Source of the DNA: JALCLA01 sp965653565
GTDB lineage: Bacteria; Pseudomonadota; Gammaproteobacteria; Xanthomonadales; Xanthomonadaceae
Assembly (NCBI GenBank): GCA_965653565.1
Contig: CBFHAI010000019.1
Span: forward strand, 1-64,000
Direction: 5' to 3'
DNA: 64,000 nucleotides
Shown here: piece by piece, positions 16,429 to 25,383 of the stretch
Layout: each line of letters opens with the position of its first letter
Position numbering within the stretch: position 1 is the first letter of the stretch
Notes under the pieces: model-generated
What the model was told of the DNA's origin: nothing
Database searches by the model: none
Seen by the model: only the letters and a program-made list of their open reading frames with translations
Program-made: the position numbers and the translations under genes

Positions 16429-19137
16429 ATGCACGCGCAGGCCGACACACAGCAACGCGCGGAACTACGCCTGGCATTTCTGCGCCACCTGCCCAAGCGG
16501 GCGGAGGCGATAGGCCGGCGCGGCCGGCGTTTCTGTCGCGAAGGCTGGGATATCAACGGCCTGTCGCTGCTGTACGAAGACGTGCAACGGCTGGCCGGCG
16601 TCAGCGGCCGCTACGGCGTGCTCGAAGTCAGCGAACAATTGCTCGCGCTCGAAAGCGTGCTCGGCGAATTCCTCGAACACGAAACCCTGCCCGACGAAGC
16701 CGCCAACGAACGCATCGTCAAACTGCTCGACGAGCTTGCGCCGCACCTGCCCGACGTGCGCGTGCACGTCGGCGAGCCACCGACCGCCACCGCGCGCTAC
16801 ACCGATTCGCCGCGCGCCGAACTGGCGCCGCCGAACTACTGGCGGCGCTGGGTGCCCGATGCCGACGCGCTGCTGGCACCGGATCTGACCGCCGCCAACG
16901 ACGCCGAAACGCCGATCGGAGCCGAGCCGGCAGCGGCCGAAGCATCGATCGCAGATAGCGACCACGAGATCTTGCAGCAGGACGATCCGCCGCCGCCGAG
17001 CGCCGCCGTACCGGAAACCGCGGCACCGGAAGCCGCGGCACCGATCGCACCGCCGACGCCGCGACCGGCGCCGGTCGCGCGGCGTCCGCATCAGCGCCTC
17101 TACCACCTCACCGACAGCAGCCCGCTGGCGGTGCTGCTCGATCAACGCCTCGAGGCGCTCGGCTACGAACTCGAGCTGATCGACAGCAGCCACGAACTGA
17201 AGGAAATCCTCACCGCGCTGGCGCCCGACGCGGTGATCGTCGACGCCGCCTTCCTGCCCGAAATCGAAAGCCTCGGCGCGGTGCTGCGCAGCACGCGCGA
17301 ACGCAGCGGATCGCGCGTGCGGCTGCTGGCGATTTCCGACGAAGACAGCGTGCAGGCGCGTTTGTCGGCGCGCCGCGCCGGCGCCGATTCGCTGCTGATC
17401 AAACCGGCCAACGTCGAAGACGTGCTGGCGCGCCTGCACGAACTGCTCGCCGGCGGCGCGGCCAGCAGCAACTACCGCATCCTGGTGGTGGAAGACGATC
17501 GTTCGCAGGCGCTGTTCGCCGAATCGATTTTGCGCAACGCCGGCATGGAGGCGCTGGTCGTCACCGACGCGTTCGAAGTGCTCGATGCGATGGATCGCTT
17601 CAAGCCCGATCTGGTGCTGATGGACCTGTACATGCCGCAATGCGACGGCACCGAGCTCACCGCGCTGATCCGCGAGCGCGAGGAATTCCTCAATACGCCG
17701 ATCGTGTTCCTGTCGGGCGAGAGCGATCAGGACAAGCACTACGAAGCGCTGAGCGTCGGCGGCGACGATTTCCTGTCCAAGCCGATCCGGCCGAAATACC
17801 TGATCGCCTCGGTCGACAACCGCGTGCGGCGCGCGCGCGCGCTGCAGCAGCGCTCGAGCGCACGCAATCCGCGCGACCCGACCACCGGCCTGTACCATCG
17901 CTCGTATCTGCTCGATCGGCTCAACGAAATCCTCGGCGGCGACGCGGTGCGCGATCGCGTCGGCGGCCTGCTGTTCCTCGAGATCGACGGTGTGGCCACG
18001 CTGCGCGAACGTCTCGGGCTGTCGGGCCTCGAACAATTGCTGAGCGAAGCCGCCGAATACCTGGTGCGGCAACTCGATCCGCACCAGATCGCCTCGCGCT
18101 ACAGCGACGGCTGCATCGTCGTGATGGATCCCGAACGCGATGACGCCGGCCTCGAATCGCGCGCCATCGAACTGCGCGCGCGGCTCGCCACGCAGGCTTT
18201 CACGGTCGCGGACAAACCGCTGCGCATCCGCGTGTCGGTGGGTGTGTGCGGCTTCCGCCACGGCTTCGCCGATGCCGGCGCGCTGCTCAACGCGGCCGAA
18301 CGCGCGAGCCGCGAAGCGCGCGGGCTCGATCGCGGCGTGCATCGTTTCGAACCGCCGCGCCGCGCCGAAGACGAACAGGCCGCGGCACTGCTCACCTCGA
18401 TGAAATCGGCGATCGAGCAGGATTCGTTCGAATTGCTCTACCAGCCGATCGTCGCGCTGCAGGGCGGCGAGGAAGCGCAGTATCAGACGCTACTGCGGCT
18501 GCGCGACGATATGGGCCGCCTGCACACGGCTGCGGCGATCGTGCCGCTGGCGGTGCGCAACGGGCTGATCCTCGACATCGATCGCTGGGTGCTGACGCAG
18601 ACCTTGCGCGTGATCGACGAGCGGCGCGACGACCTGCGCCCGGTGAAACTGTTCGTCAGCCAGTGCGCCGCCAGCATGGTGGTGCCGGGCCAGGCGGCGT
18701 GGCTCGCCTCGCAGCTGCAGGCGCGCCGCATCGAAGGCAACGCGCTGGTGATCGAACTGTCGCTCGATGATGTGAACGAGCCCATCGAGGCCGTCACGGA
18801 ATTCTGCACCACGCTGGTCCGCGTCGGCGTGCACTTCTGCCTGAGTCGCTTCGAGCGCGGCCTGGAAGGCGACTCGGTGCTCGAACAACTGCCGGTCGAC
18901 TTCATCAAGCTGGCGCCGAAATATCTCGCCGCCAGCGCCACGCCCGGCCTGCGCGACGAATTGCGCGTGATCGTCGAGCGCGCCCACCGGCGCGGCCTGG
19001 CGGTGATCGCGCCGCGCGTGGAAGATGCGCAATCGGCCGCTACGCTGTGGATGAGCGGCATCGACTACATCCAGGGCAACCTGGTCCAGCTCGCCACCCG
19101 CGAGCTCGATTTCGACTTCAAGGCGGCGGTGCTCTAG
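16429..19137 (+). CDS. HPt-REC-REC-GGDEF-EAL protein with degenerate HPt, GGDEF and EAL sites
   Basis: A 902-residue cytoplasmic signalling protein. Residues 10-108 look like an HPt four-helix bundle, but where the phospho-accepting His should stand the sequence reads VQRLAGVSGRYG, with Gln53 in its place. An Ala/Pro/Glu linker (about 150-215) follows. Two receiver domains come next: about 222-345 (VIVDAAF with an Asp) and about 350-470 (LVLMDLYMPQCDG with a normal Asp, LSKPI with Lys). The diguanylate cyclase domain (480-645) has SRYSDGCIVV in place of the GGDEF loop. The EAL domain (650-895) has QTLLRL for EALLR, LSRFERG for DDFG, and IAPRVED for IAEGVE. It is probably a phosphorylation-controlled c-di-GMP receptor or scaffold rather than an enzyme. 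Its stop overlaps the kinase start. Confidence 0.88.
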   Translation: MHAQADTQQRAELRLAFLRHLPKRAEAIGRRGRRFCREGWDINGLSLLYEDVQRLAGVSGRYGVLEVSEQLLALESVLGEFLEHETLPDEAANERIVKLLDELAPHLPDVRVHVGEPPTATARYTDSPRAELAPPNYWRRWVPDADALLAPDLTAANDAETPIGAEPAAAEASIADSDHEILQQDDPPPPSAAVPETAAPEAAAPIAPPTPRPAPVARRPHQRLYHLTDSSPLAVLLDQRLEALGYELELIDSSHELKEILTALAPDAVIVDAAFLPEIESLGAVLRSTRERSGSRVRLLAISDEDSVQARLSARRAGADSLLIKPANVEDVLARLHELLAGGAASSNYRILVVEDDRSQALFAESILRNAGMEALVVTDAFEVLDAMDRFKPDLVLMDLYMPQCDGTELTALIREREEFLNTPIVFLSGESDQDKHYEALSVGGDDFLSKPIRPKYLIASVDNRVRRARALQQRSSARNPRDPTTGLYHRSYLLDRLNEILGGDAVRDRVGGLLFLEIDGVATLRERLGLSGLEQLLSEAAEYLVRQLDPHQIASRYSDGCIVVMDPERDDAGLESRAIELRARLATQAFTVADKPLRIRVSVGVCGFRHGFADAGALLNAAERASREARGLDRGVHRFEPPRRAEDEQAAALLTSMKSAIEQDSFELLYQPIVALQGGEEAQYQTLLRLRDDMGRLHTAAAIVPLAVRNGLILDIDRWVLTQTLRVIDERRDDLRPVKLFVSQCAASMVVPGQAAWLASQLQARRIEGNALVIELSLDDVNEPIEAVTEFCTTLVRVGVHFCLSRFERGLEGDSVLEQLPVDFIKLAPKYLAASATPGLRDELRVIVERAHRRGLAVIAPRVEDAQSAATLWMSGIDYIQGNLVQLATRELDFDFKAAVL

Positions 19138-21701
19138 TGACGGCGGACGACAGCACTTCCTCGCGCTGGCCGCGAAACCTCGCGGTGCTCGGCGCGTTCG
19201 TCGCGCTGGCCGCCGCCGGCCTGCAACTTTATGGCGCCGATGGGCCGTGGGCGATGATCTGCGCCGGCGCGGCCGGCATCGCGCTGATCGGCAGCCTGTG
19301 GCCGAATCCGCATGCCGACAAATCGAACGATCGCGCGCATCGGCCGGCAGCCGGCGAGAGTTACCAGCAGCTGGTCGCCGAAATCGAAAAGCACAAGCAG
19401 CTCGAACGCGAACTGATCACCGCCAAGCAGGCGGCGGAAGCGGCGACCATGTCGAAGGGCGAGTTCCTCGCCACCATGAGCCACGAAATCCGCACGCCGC
19501 TCAACGGCATCATCCCGCTGCTCGATATTCTTCTGTCCGCGCCGCTGGCGCCGGATCATCGCGAATACGTGCAGACCGCGTTCGGCTCGGCCAAGCAGCT
19601 GTTGCGCATCGTCGACGACATCCTCGACTACTCGAAACTCGAAGCCAACAAACTCGAACTCGAAAGCGTCGGCCTGAATCTCAAGGACGTGCTCGAAGGC
19701 GTGCAGCGCCTGATGGACAAATCGGCCGAGAGCAAGAATCTGCGGCTGAGCTTGAACATCGATCCGGGCGTGCGGCTGGCCGTGCGCGGTGATCCGGTGC
19801 GGCTGCGCCAGATCCTCACCAACCTGCTGAGCAACGCGATCAAGTTCACCGAACGCGGCAGCGTGACTTTGAACGTGACACGTCGCGGTGAAACGCGCAC
19901 GCAGCACGAGATGCGATTCGAGGTGAAGGACACCGGCGTCGGCATCGCGCCGGACGTGGCGGAGAAACTGTTCCAGCCGTTTTCGCAGGCCGATGCGTCG
20001 ACCACGCGCACCTACGGCGGCACCGGCCTGGGCCTGGTCATCTGCAAACGCATCGTCGACCTGATGGGCGGCCAGATCGGCGTCGAATCGCAGCCGGGGC
20101 GCGGCTCATTGTTCTGGTTCCAGGTGCCGATGCTCAAGGCGCACGGCGACATCGGCGCGCGCCGGCGCGAACTCAATGGCGCGCGCGTGCTCGTCGTCAC
20201 TTCCAATCCGTCGCAGCAGCGCCGCCTGGCGCATGCGCTGCCGGCCTGGGGCGCGATGGCGGTGAACGCCGCCAACACGCAGGAAGCGCTCGCCAAGCTG
20301 CGCGCCGCGGCCGGCCGCAGCAGCAGCTGGTCGTTCGACATGATGCTGGTCGATGCCGGCGCCATTCCCACCACCCTGCTCGCCCTGCATCGCAGCGTGC
20401 TGCGCGAGAACGCACTGGAGGATCTGCAGATCGTGTACCTGCGAGGCGATGAAGACGTACCGGGCGAAATCGTCGAAGGCGAGCGCGTGCGCATCGTGCC
20501 GCGCGACGCCGGCGACGTCGAACTGCGGCAACAACTCTCGCGCATGCTCGAAAGCGACGGCCGCAGCGGCGTCGTACCGAGCGCGCCGAGCGTGACGGTG
20601 ATCGCGCCGGCGGCCAACGCGCGCGTCTCGGCGCTCGCCCCCGACGCGCCGCTGCGCGGACATGTGCTGCTGGTCGAAGACAACCCGGTCAATCGCCAGG
20701 TGGCGCAGCGATTGCTCGCGCTGGCCGGCCTCACGCTCGACTCGGCCGAGAACGGCCGCGAAGCCCTCGACCGCCTGAATGCCGGCGCCTACGACGCCGT
20801 GCTGATGGATTGCCAGATGCCGGTGATGGACGGCTACACCGCGACGCGCCAGCGGCGCGCGCAGGAAGCCGAGCAAGGCCTGGAGCCGGTGCCGATCATC
20901 GCGATGACGGCCAACGCGATGGTCGGCGATCGCGAGAAATGCCTGTCGGTGGGGATGGACGATTATCTGAGCAAGCCGCTCAACCGCGCGCTGCTGGAAG
21001 AAACGCTGCGGCGCTGGATGCCGGCGATTCCGGCCGCGGAAAAAACCGCACAGGCCGTGCCCGCGATACCGGCGCGCGCCGAACCGATGCGTGCCGAGCT
21101 GGCGGCGACGGCGTCTGCCGGCGGAGCGGCGCGAGCACCGGGCTTCGCGTCGCCTGCGGTACCGCCTGCGCCGGTGCGCGCCGCGTCGCGCGAAACGCCG
21201 CCGCGGGAAGCGATACCGCGTGAAACGGCATCGCGCGAAGAGATCACGCTGCCGCGCTTCGCATCGATTCCGGTCGCGCGTCCGGCAGTGCCGCCGGTGA
21301 CTGCGGCACCGCCTGCGCCGGTCCCTCCGGTCGCTCCTGCGCCGCGCGCCGAGCCGGTGTCGGCGGCGCCGGTGCTCAATCGCGAGATCGTCGACGATCT
21401 GCGCGAAATCATGGGCGAGGAATTCGTCGCGCTGGTGAAAGTGTTCCTCGAAGACGCGCCGCACGCGCTCGAAAAACTCGAAGCGGCCGCCGCCCGGCAC
21501 GACGTCGATGCCCTGGTCGGTCCGGCGCATTCGCTCAAGTCGACCAGCGCCAATCTCGGCGCGCTGGCCCTGTCGGACCTCGCGCGCACCATCGAACATG
21601 GCGCGCGCCAGCGCACGCTGGCCGATCCGCAAGGCACCGTGGCGGCGCTGGTCCGCGAGTTCCGCCGCGTCGATACCGCGTTGCGCGGTTTCCTGGGCTG
21701 A
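19137..21701 (+). CDS. Hybrid histidine kinase with receiver and HPt domains
   Basis: An 854-residue membrane kinase. The GTG start overlaps the upstream TAG by one base. Two N-terminal helices (about 15-33 and 37-54) form a minimal membrane anchor without a large periplasmic sensor. A coiled coil leads to HisKA (FLATMSHEIRTPLNG, His116) and HATPase (NLLSNAIKFTERG; GTGLGLVICKR). A degenerate receiver-like segment (about 345-500) precedes an intact receiver (YDAVLMDCQMPVMDGY). A long Ala/Pro/Arg linker follows, then an HPt domain (AHSLKSTSANLGA). The overlap with the degenerate GGDEF-EAL protein makes that protein the likely output. A second hybrid kinase at 35504-37687 is a paralogue. Confidence 0.92.
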   Translation: MTADDSTSSRWPRNLAVLGAFVALAAAGLQLYGADGPWAMICAGAAGIALIGSLWPNPHADKSNDRAHRPAAGESYQQLVAEIEKHKQLERELITAKQAAEAATMSKGEFLATMSHEIRTPLNGIIPLLDILLSAPLAPDHREYVQTAFGSAKQLLRIVDDILDYSKLEANKLELESVGLNLKDVLEGVQRLMDKSAESKNLRLSLNIDPGVRLAVRGDPVRLRQILTNLLSNAIKFTERGSVTLNVTRRGETRTQHEMRFEVKDTGVGIAPDVAEKLFQPFSQADASTTRTYGGTGLGLVICKRIVDLMGGQIGVESQPGRGSLFWFQVPMLKAHGDIGARRRELNGARVLVVTSNPSQQRRLAHALPAWGAMAVNAANTQEALAKLRAAAGRSSSWSFDMMLVDAGAIPTTLLALHRSVLRENALEDLQIVYLRGDEDVPGEIVEGERVRIVPRDAGDVELRQQLSRMLESDGRSGVVPSAPSVTVIAPAANARVSALAPDAPLRGHVLLVEDNPVNRQVAQRLLALAGLTLDSAENGREALDRLNAGAYDAVLMDCQMPVMDGYTATRQRRAQEAEQGLEPVPIIAMTANAMVGDREKCLSVGMDDYLSKPLNRALLEETLRRWMPAIPAAEKTAQAVPAIPARAEPMRAELAATASAGGAARAPGFASPAVPPAPVRAASRETPPREAIPRETASREEITLPRFASIPVARPAVPPVTAAPPAPVPPVAPAPRAEPVSAAPVLNREIVDDLREIMGEEFVALVKVFLEDAPHALEKLEAAAARHDVDALVGPAHSLKSTSANLGALALSDLARTIEHGARQRTLADPQGTVAALVREFRRVDTALRGFLG

Positions 21702-21724
21702 AAGCGGCGTCATCGGGCAGAAAA

Positions 21725-21751
21725 AAAACGCCGCGAAATTCGCGGCGTTTT
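21725..21751. terminator. Bidirectional Rho-independent terminator
   Basis: Perfect 11-bp stem AAAACGCCGCG / CGCGGCGTTTT with the five-base loop AAATT, flanked by A and T runs. It lies between the convergent hybrid kinase and bacterioferritin genes and can serve both strands. Confidence 0.9.
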
Positions 21752-21789
21752 CGTTTCAGCGGAAGATTTTCAGCAAGCGATGAAATGAC

Positions 21790-22269
21790 TCAGGATTTGT
21801 GGCCGCCGATCTTGGTCTGCAGATAGTTCTGCAAGCCCAGGCGCTCGATCAGGCCGAGCTGCGTTTCGAGCCAGTCGATGTGTTCCTCTTCCGACTCGAG
21901 GATGTCTTCGAACAATTCGCGCGAGACATAATCGCCGCATTGTTCGCTGTAGGCGATCGCCGCCTTCAGATCCGGCACCGCCAGATACTCGAGCCGCAGA
22001 TCGCACTCGAGTGCGTCCATCGGGTTTTCGCCGATGAACAGCTTGCCGAGGTTCTGGAGATTCGGCAGGCCGTCGAGGAACAGAATACGTTCGATCAGCT
22101 TGTCGGCGTGCTTCATCTCGTCGATCGACTCGTGATACTCGTGGTCGGCGAGATCCTTCAGGCCCCAGTTCTTGAACATGCGGGCGTGCAGGAAATACTG
22201 ATTGATCGCGATGAGCTCGTTGTAGAGCGCCTTGTTGAGATGTTCGATGACTTTGGGATCGCCTTTCAT
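21790..22269 (-). CDS. bfr: Bacterioferritin
   Basis: Haem-containing iron-storage protein forming 24-mers. It has 159 residues. Ferroxidase ligands are visible in NELIAINQYFLHARM, HEYHESIDEMKHADKLIERI (with the haem-ligand Met) and LESEEEHIDWLETQ. The C-terminus GLQNYLQTKIGG is typical of Bfr. The bfd gene lies just upstream on the same strand, with a terminator hairpin between them, so the two may be transcribed separately. Confidence 0.95.
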   Translation of the reverse strand: MKGDPKVIEHLNKALYNELIAINQYFLHARMFKNWGLKDLADHEYHESIDEMKHADKLIERILFLDGLPNLQNLGKLFIGENPMDALECDLRLEYLAVPDLKAAIAYSEQCGDYVSRELFEDILESEEEHIDWLETQLGLIERLGLQNYLQTKIGGHKS

Positions 22270-22336
22270 GGCGTTGGCTCCGAAACGAATTCCAACGTCA
22301 ATCTAGCGAAATCGCGTTGCCGATGCGGTAACGAAA

Positions 22337-22360
22337 ATCGCCCGCATCTTGGCGGGCGAT
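22337..22360 (-). terminator. Rho-independent terminator of bfd
   Basis: A nine-bp stem ATCGCCCGC / GCGGGCGAT with a six-base loop, followed on the minus strand by TTTTC. It lies 25 bases beyond the bfd stop and upstream of bfr. Confidence 0.75.
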
Positions 22361-22384
22361 CGGAGGCTACGAGGCCCGGCGAAC

Positions 22385-22588
22385 TCAGGCGGCGACGGGA
22401 TACATCGCGAGCGGGAACGGTTGCGCGCGGCGCGCCTCGTGCAGCACTTGCAAGGCGACATCGGCGCAACTGCCGCAGGTCGATGCGCAACCGGTCATGG
22501 CGCGCAGGTCGGCCAAATCCTGGGCGCCGGCATCGGCCGCCGCGCGCACGGCGCGTTCGGTGATTCCATTGCAAAGGCAGACGTACAT
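22385..22588 (-). CDS. bfd: Bacterioferritin-associated ferredoxin
   Basis: A 67-residue [2Fe-2S] protein that reduces the ferric core of bacterioferritin to release iron. The four ligands are in MYVCLCNGIT (CxC) and CASTCGSCAD (CxxC spacing), the BFD-like [2Fe-2S] pattern. The ATG gives the normal N-terminus; the frame is open further upstream but without family sequence. Adjacent to bfr as expected. Such genes are usually Fur-regulated in other bacteria; I could not pick out a clear Fur box here. Confidence 0.9.
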   Translation of the reverse strand: MYVCLCNGITERAVRAAADAGAQDLADLRAMTGCASTCGSCADVALQVLHEARRAQPFPLAMYPVAA

Positions 22589-22646
22589 GCGAGGCGGCAT
22601 CCGGCAGTTCCGACGGAAGCTATTCCACGCCAGATGCGAATGATTG

Positions 22647-23234
22647 TCAACTAGCCTTGGCTGAATGCCCGCGCCCGCCGACGAATCGCTTGACCCCGTC
22701 GCGCCGGTCGCGCTCGTCCAGCGGCGGCGGGGCGCGGTTGAGGATCGCCGCGCCATCGGCCACCGAATGCGCCTTGTGGGCCAGATGGTGCAGTGCCTGG
22801 GCGTAAACGCGGCGCTTGAAGTTGACCACGTGCTCGAGCGGATACCAGAAATCGACCCAGCGCCACTGATCGAACTCGGGTTTGTCGGTCAGATCCAGCC
22901 GCACCTCGTGCTCGGCGCCGACCAGGCGCAGCAGGAACCACACCTGCTTTTGCCCGATGCAGATCGGCCGCTCGCCGACCCGCACGCAGCGGCGCGGCAG
23001 GCGATAGCGCAGCCAGCCCGGCGTGGCGTCGAGCACATCGACGTGCCCGGGCGACAGACCGGTTTCCTCGTGCAGCTCGCGGTACATCGCCTCGAGCGGC
23101 GTCTCATCGGTGTTCATCCCGCCCTGCGGGAACTGCCAGCCGTCGCGCGACGCGCGACGCGCCCAGAACACACGACCGTCCCCGTGCATGAGCACGATGC
23201 CGACGTTGGGCCGGTAACCGTCCGGATCGATCAC
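22647..23234 (-). CDS. rppH: RNA pyrophosphohydrolase
   Basis: Nudix hydrolase that converts 5'-triphosphate mRNA ends to monophosphate and triggers RNase E decay. It has 195 residues from the GTG of VIDPDGYRPNVGIVL, preceded by GGAG nine bases upstream; this is the conserved RppH N-terminus although the frame stays open further upstream. The Nudix box is GGMNTDETPLEAMYRELHEE. WRWVDFWYPLEHVVNFKRRVY is the RppH C-terminal signature. It is divergent from the tRNA-Met gene. Confidence 0.95.
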   Translation of the reverse strand: MIDPDGYRPNVGIVLMHGDGRVFWARRASRDGWQFPQGGMNTDETPLEAMYRELHEETGLSPGHVDVLDATPGWLRYRLPRRCVRVGERPICIGQKQVWFLLRLVGAEHEVRLDLTDKPEFDQWRWVDFWYPLEHVVNFKRRVYAQALHHLAHKAHSVADGAAILNRAPPPLDERDRRDGVKRFVGGRGHSAKAS

Positions 23235-23365
23235 GGGACGGACTCCAAAACGTATCTGTCCCGACAATGCCACAGCGGCGCGCGCACCCACAAGCCGAAT
23301 CGCATCCGGCACCGCGCCGCAAACGCCCGACTCGAAGCGCAACGCCCAACTCGAAACCCGCGCGG

Positions 23366-23394
23366 TTGACGCTCGATGAACCGGGATGGATAAT
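23366..23394 (+). promoter_or_regulatory. Sigma70-type promoter of tRNA-Met
   Basis: TTGACG (23366-23371) and GATAAT (23389-23394) are separated by exactly 17 bases, ending 31 bases upstream of the mature tRNA, followed by a GC-rich discriminator. Confidence 0.82.
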
Positions 23395-23425
23395 TCGCGC
23401 CCCCGTCGCCCGGCGGGGCCCGCGT

Positions 23426-23502
23426 GGCTATGTAGCTCAGCCGGTTAGAGCACGGCACTCATAATGCCGGGGTCGGTGGTTCGAGCCCACCCATAGCCAC
23501 CA
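23426..23502 (+). tRNA. tRNA-Met (CAU), elongator type, CCA encoded
   Basis: A 77-base cloverleaf: acceptor GGCTATG/CATAGCC, D arm GCTC...GAGC, anticodon stem CGGCA/TGCCG with anticodon CAT at 23460-23462, and T arm GGTGG-TTCGAGC-CCACC, then ACCA. The sequence closely follows E. coli elongator tRNA-Met (same anticodon loop CTCATAA), and it has a normal first base pair, unlike initiator tRNA. It stands at the left edge of the lower-GC restriction-modification patch. Confidence 0.96.
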
Positions 23503-23817
23503 CGCTTCGAAACCTCTTTGACTGTCAGCCAGTTAGCTTTTGTGGCGAGAGCCAATTCGGTAGAGGTTCGGTACGACTCATCACGCGCAATGCGTGTGCG
23601 ATTGCCGGTTTCGTGTTCTTCTGCCTTACTTCCTTCGCTACATCCTCTGCACACGCAAGGGCATCTGCAGCTGGGGGCACCGAGTGCCGTTCCCGCAACG
23701 CGCGCCTCCTGCACACGCTGGCAGTAAGGCGAATTGAATCGGCCGTCGACAAGCCTTCGCTCGTCGATGATCGCAATGGCTCGACTCTTTCGGCCAACTC
23801 GGGCTTAAACTTCGGTC
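23503..23817. other. Intergenic stretch right of tRNA-Met, start of lower-GC patch
   Basis: No gene is supported. Short open frames on both strands have no family-like sequence. No second copy of the tRNA 3' end was found downstream, and no integrase gene is present, so the region cannot be called an integrated element from these data. Confidence 0.5.
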
Positions 23818-24529
23818 ATGTTTGAGACCAGTACTTACAACGACCCAGGCGTCCTGGACCCGGCCATTCGGAACCGCTGGGAGTTCATGGAGACAAGCTC
23901 GGCCTCGGCGGTGTTGCGATCCGTTTGCCCCGAGGAGTGGGACGACATCACTCACGTCTTACGCAACTTCTCCCTGGATCCGGCGCAATGGCTAAAGAAG
24001 GGAGGCAACCGGGGGACATCGCGAAGTTCATCGACGACATGTTCAATGCGCGAGGTTGGCGTGAAACAAGAGTCGACTTACAGACAGAGGGCATTCTCTA
24101 TTCAAAGGCCAACCTCGAAGTGGGGCGACTCCCTGTAGTCAAACAGGAGGGCTACTTGGTAGACAACTTCAAGGGGCGAGTTGCCCTTGATGTGAGTGGA
24201 ACGCGAAAGACGGAAATCTAGATCGCGACCTTTGCGCGTATCGCGCCTGGCATGAAGCCGGCGTCATCTCCGCTGTCGTATTGATAACTCAAGACAGACT
24301 TCCGATGAAGGCGTTGGCTGACAGGCTATGGCGTAACTACCTCGGCACGTTGCCAGATGATCAGCGGAACCAGCGGTTACCGATTGATCTTTCGACCTCC
24401 ACCACTACGAGTTTGGAGAAAGCTGCTCTCCGGGTTCGTCGAGGAATCATGGGAACTTGTCCGCTACTTGTTGTGGCAGTAACCGAAGCGACTTGGAATG
24501 GAATGCCGTATACCGCTCCCGTCGTCTAG
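23818..24529 (+). pseudogene. BglII/BstYI-family type II restriction endonuclease, frameshifted twice
   Basis: Reading three frames in turn gives a ~237-residue protein: MFETSTYNDPG to LKKGGNRG, then DIAKFIDDMFNARGW to GRVALDV, then EWNAKDGNLDRDL to the TAG at 24527-24529. The segment VDNFKGRVALDVEWNAKDG followed by LDRDL is characteristic of the BglII/BstYI nuclease fold, with the Asp and Glu of the catalytic site visible. Each break needs one extra G to restore the frame: in the G run at 24011-24015, and at about 24194 (GTGAG for GTGGAG). The gene is AT-richer than its neighbours. A sequencing error cannot be excluded, but other genes in the window are intact. It is convergent with the cognate methyltransferase. 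Confidence 0.78.
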
Positions 24530-25383
24530 TCGCGTACGGCGTGCCGTCCGCGTGGCCGCAGTGGAGTGTTAGCCGACTTGAGCAAAGCGCGTACTCGCTG
24601 GATGGAGTAACCAGTGCCATCGGCGAGCTGACGGACGCTACTGCCTTCGAGATATTGCTTGCCCAGCTCCATCCCCAACACATTCGCGCGAGACGCCTGT
24701 AAGTGTTCATTCGGTCGCAGAGGCGGGAGCATGGACCCGCCCTCGTAGCCTTTATGGACGGCTCCTTGAGGAATCACATCATCAGCTGATTCGTCGCCCC
24801 ACACCGTCCATCCTGGACGCCTGTGCCTGGCAAACATCTCAAGGTACGCGCCAGGGGAACACGACTGAATGAGATCGTACTGTTCGTCCGGCTTACGCGA
24901 ATGCTCTCGCTTGCGAGTCTCGATCATGTTGACCTGCGAGCGTCCGGGCGGAAGGGTTCGCATGGACCCACGCACTCCGAAAAGTAGAAGCTCTGTCATG
25001 TTTCTAAAGTAGAACCCCCCTCCTCGGCCATCAGGCCCGCCGTCCTTGCGTCGCTTTGCCCCCACGACGTTGCTTACATAGCGGAAACCCCGAGCACTCA
25101 TCACATCGAGACCGTCGGGGAGCAGTGCGTTGGGAACCCACAGATAGAGGTGAGCATTGCGCGACGCGGCATCGCGTACCGGCAAAGCCTTAATCGCCTC
25201 AAGAGGCATGGTCGAGTAACGGTCCAATCGCCGGTGCTCGGGGGCGACCTTTCCCGTCCTGTTGGCAAATCGCCAAGGCGGGTCCGCAAGGACTGTCGCG
25301 AACCCTCGGCGGCGACAGCTTGGTTTACGCCTGTCTCATATCTTGGGAATGCCCCCGCCAAAGAGGCTCTTCCGCGCTGCCAT
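24526..25383 (-). pseudogene. MT-A70-family adenine DNA methyltransferase of the R-M system, with two compensating frameshifts
   Basis: The long open part carries the catalytic motif VLADPPWRF, then NRTGKVAPEHRRLDRYSTM, HLYLWVPNALLP, RKDGGPDGRG, FYFRNMTELLLFGVRG and TRKREHSRKPDEQYDLI, as in MT-A70-type N6-adenine methyltransferases. A C-terminal helix-turn-helix-like segment (VRQLADGTGYSIQRVRALL) ends the protein. The start is most likely the ATG at 25383 (MAARKSLFGG). Between it and DPPW one surplus G (run at 25352-25356) and one missing G (run at 25303-25305) shift the frame out and back. No start codon exists in the DPPW frame itself. In the usual NVVWAKR context a Trp appears as Gly, and RGVGF reads RGGGF, further hints of decay. 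The 251 bases upstream (25384-25634) hold no supported gene. Confidence 0.75.

Noticed and set aside
23445..23714. A minus-strand frame covering the tRNA-Met gene, ending in WARTTDPGIMSAVL
   Set aside because: This is the familiar translation artefact of a tRNA gene; the tRNA cloverleaf explains the sequence.
23818..24529. Programmed ribosomal frameshifting in the restriction endonuclease gene
   Set aside because: Two shifts would be needed in unrelated contexts without slippery heptamers, and the partner gene is also broken; indels or sequence errors are simpler.
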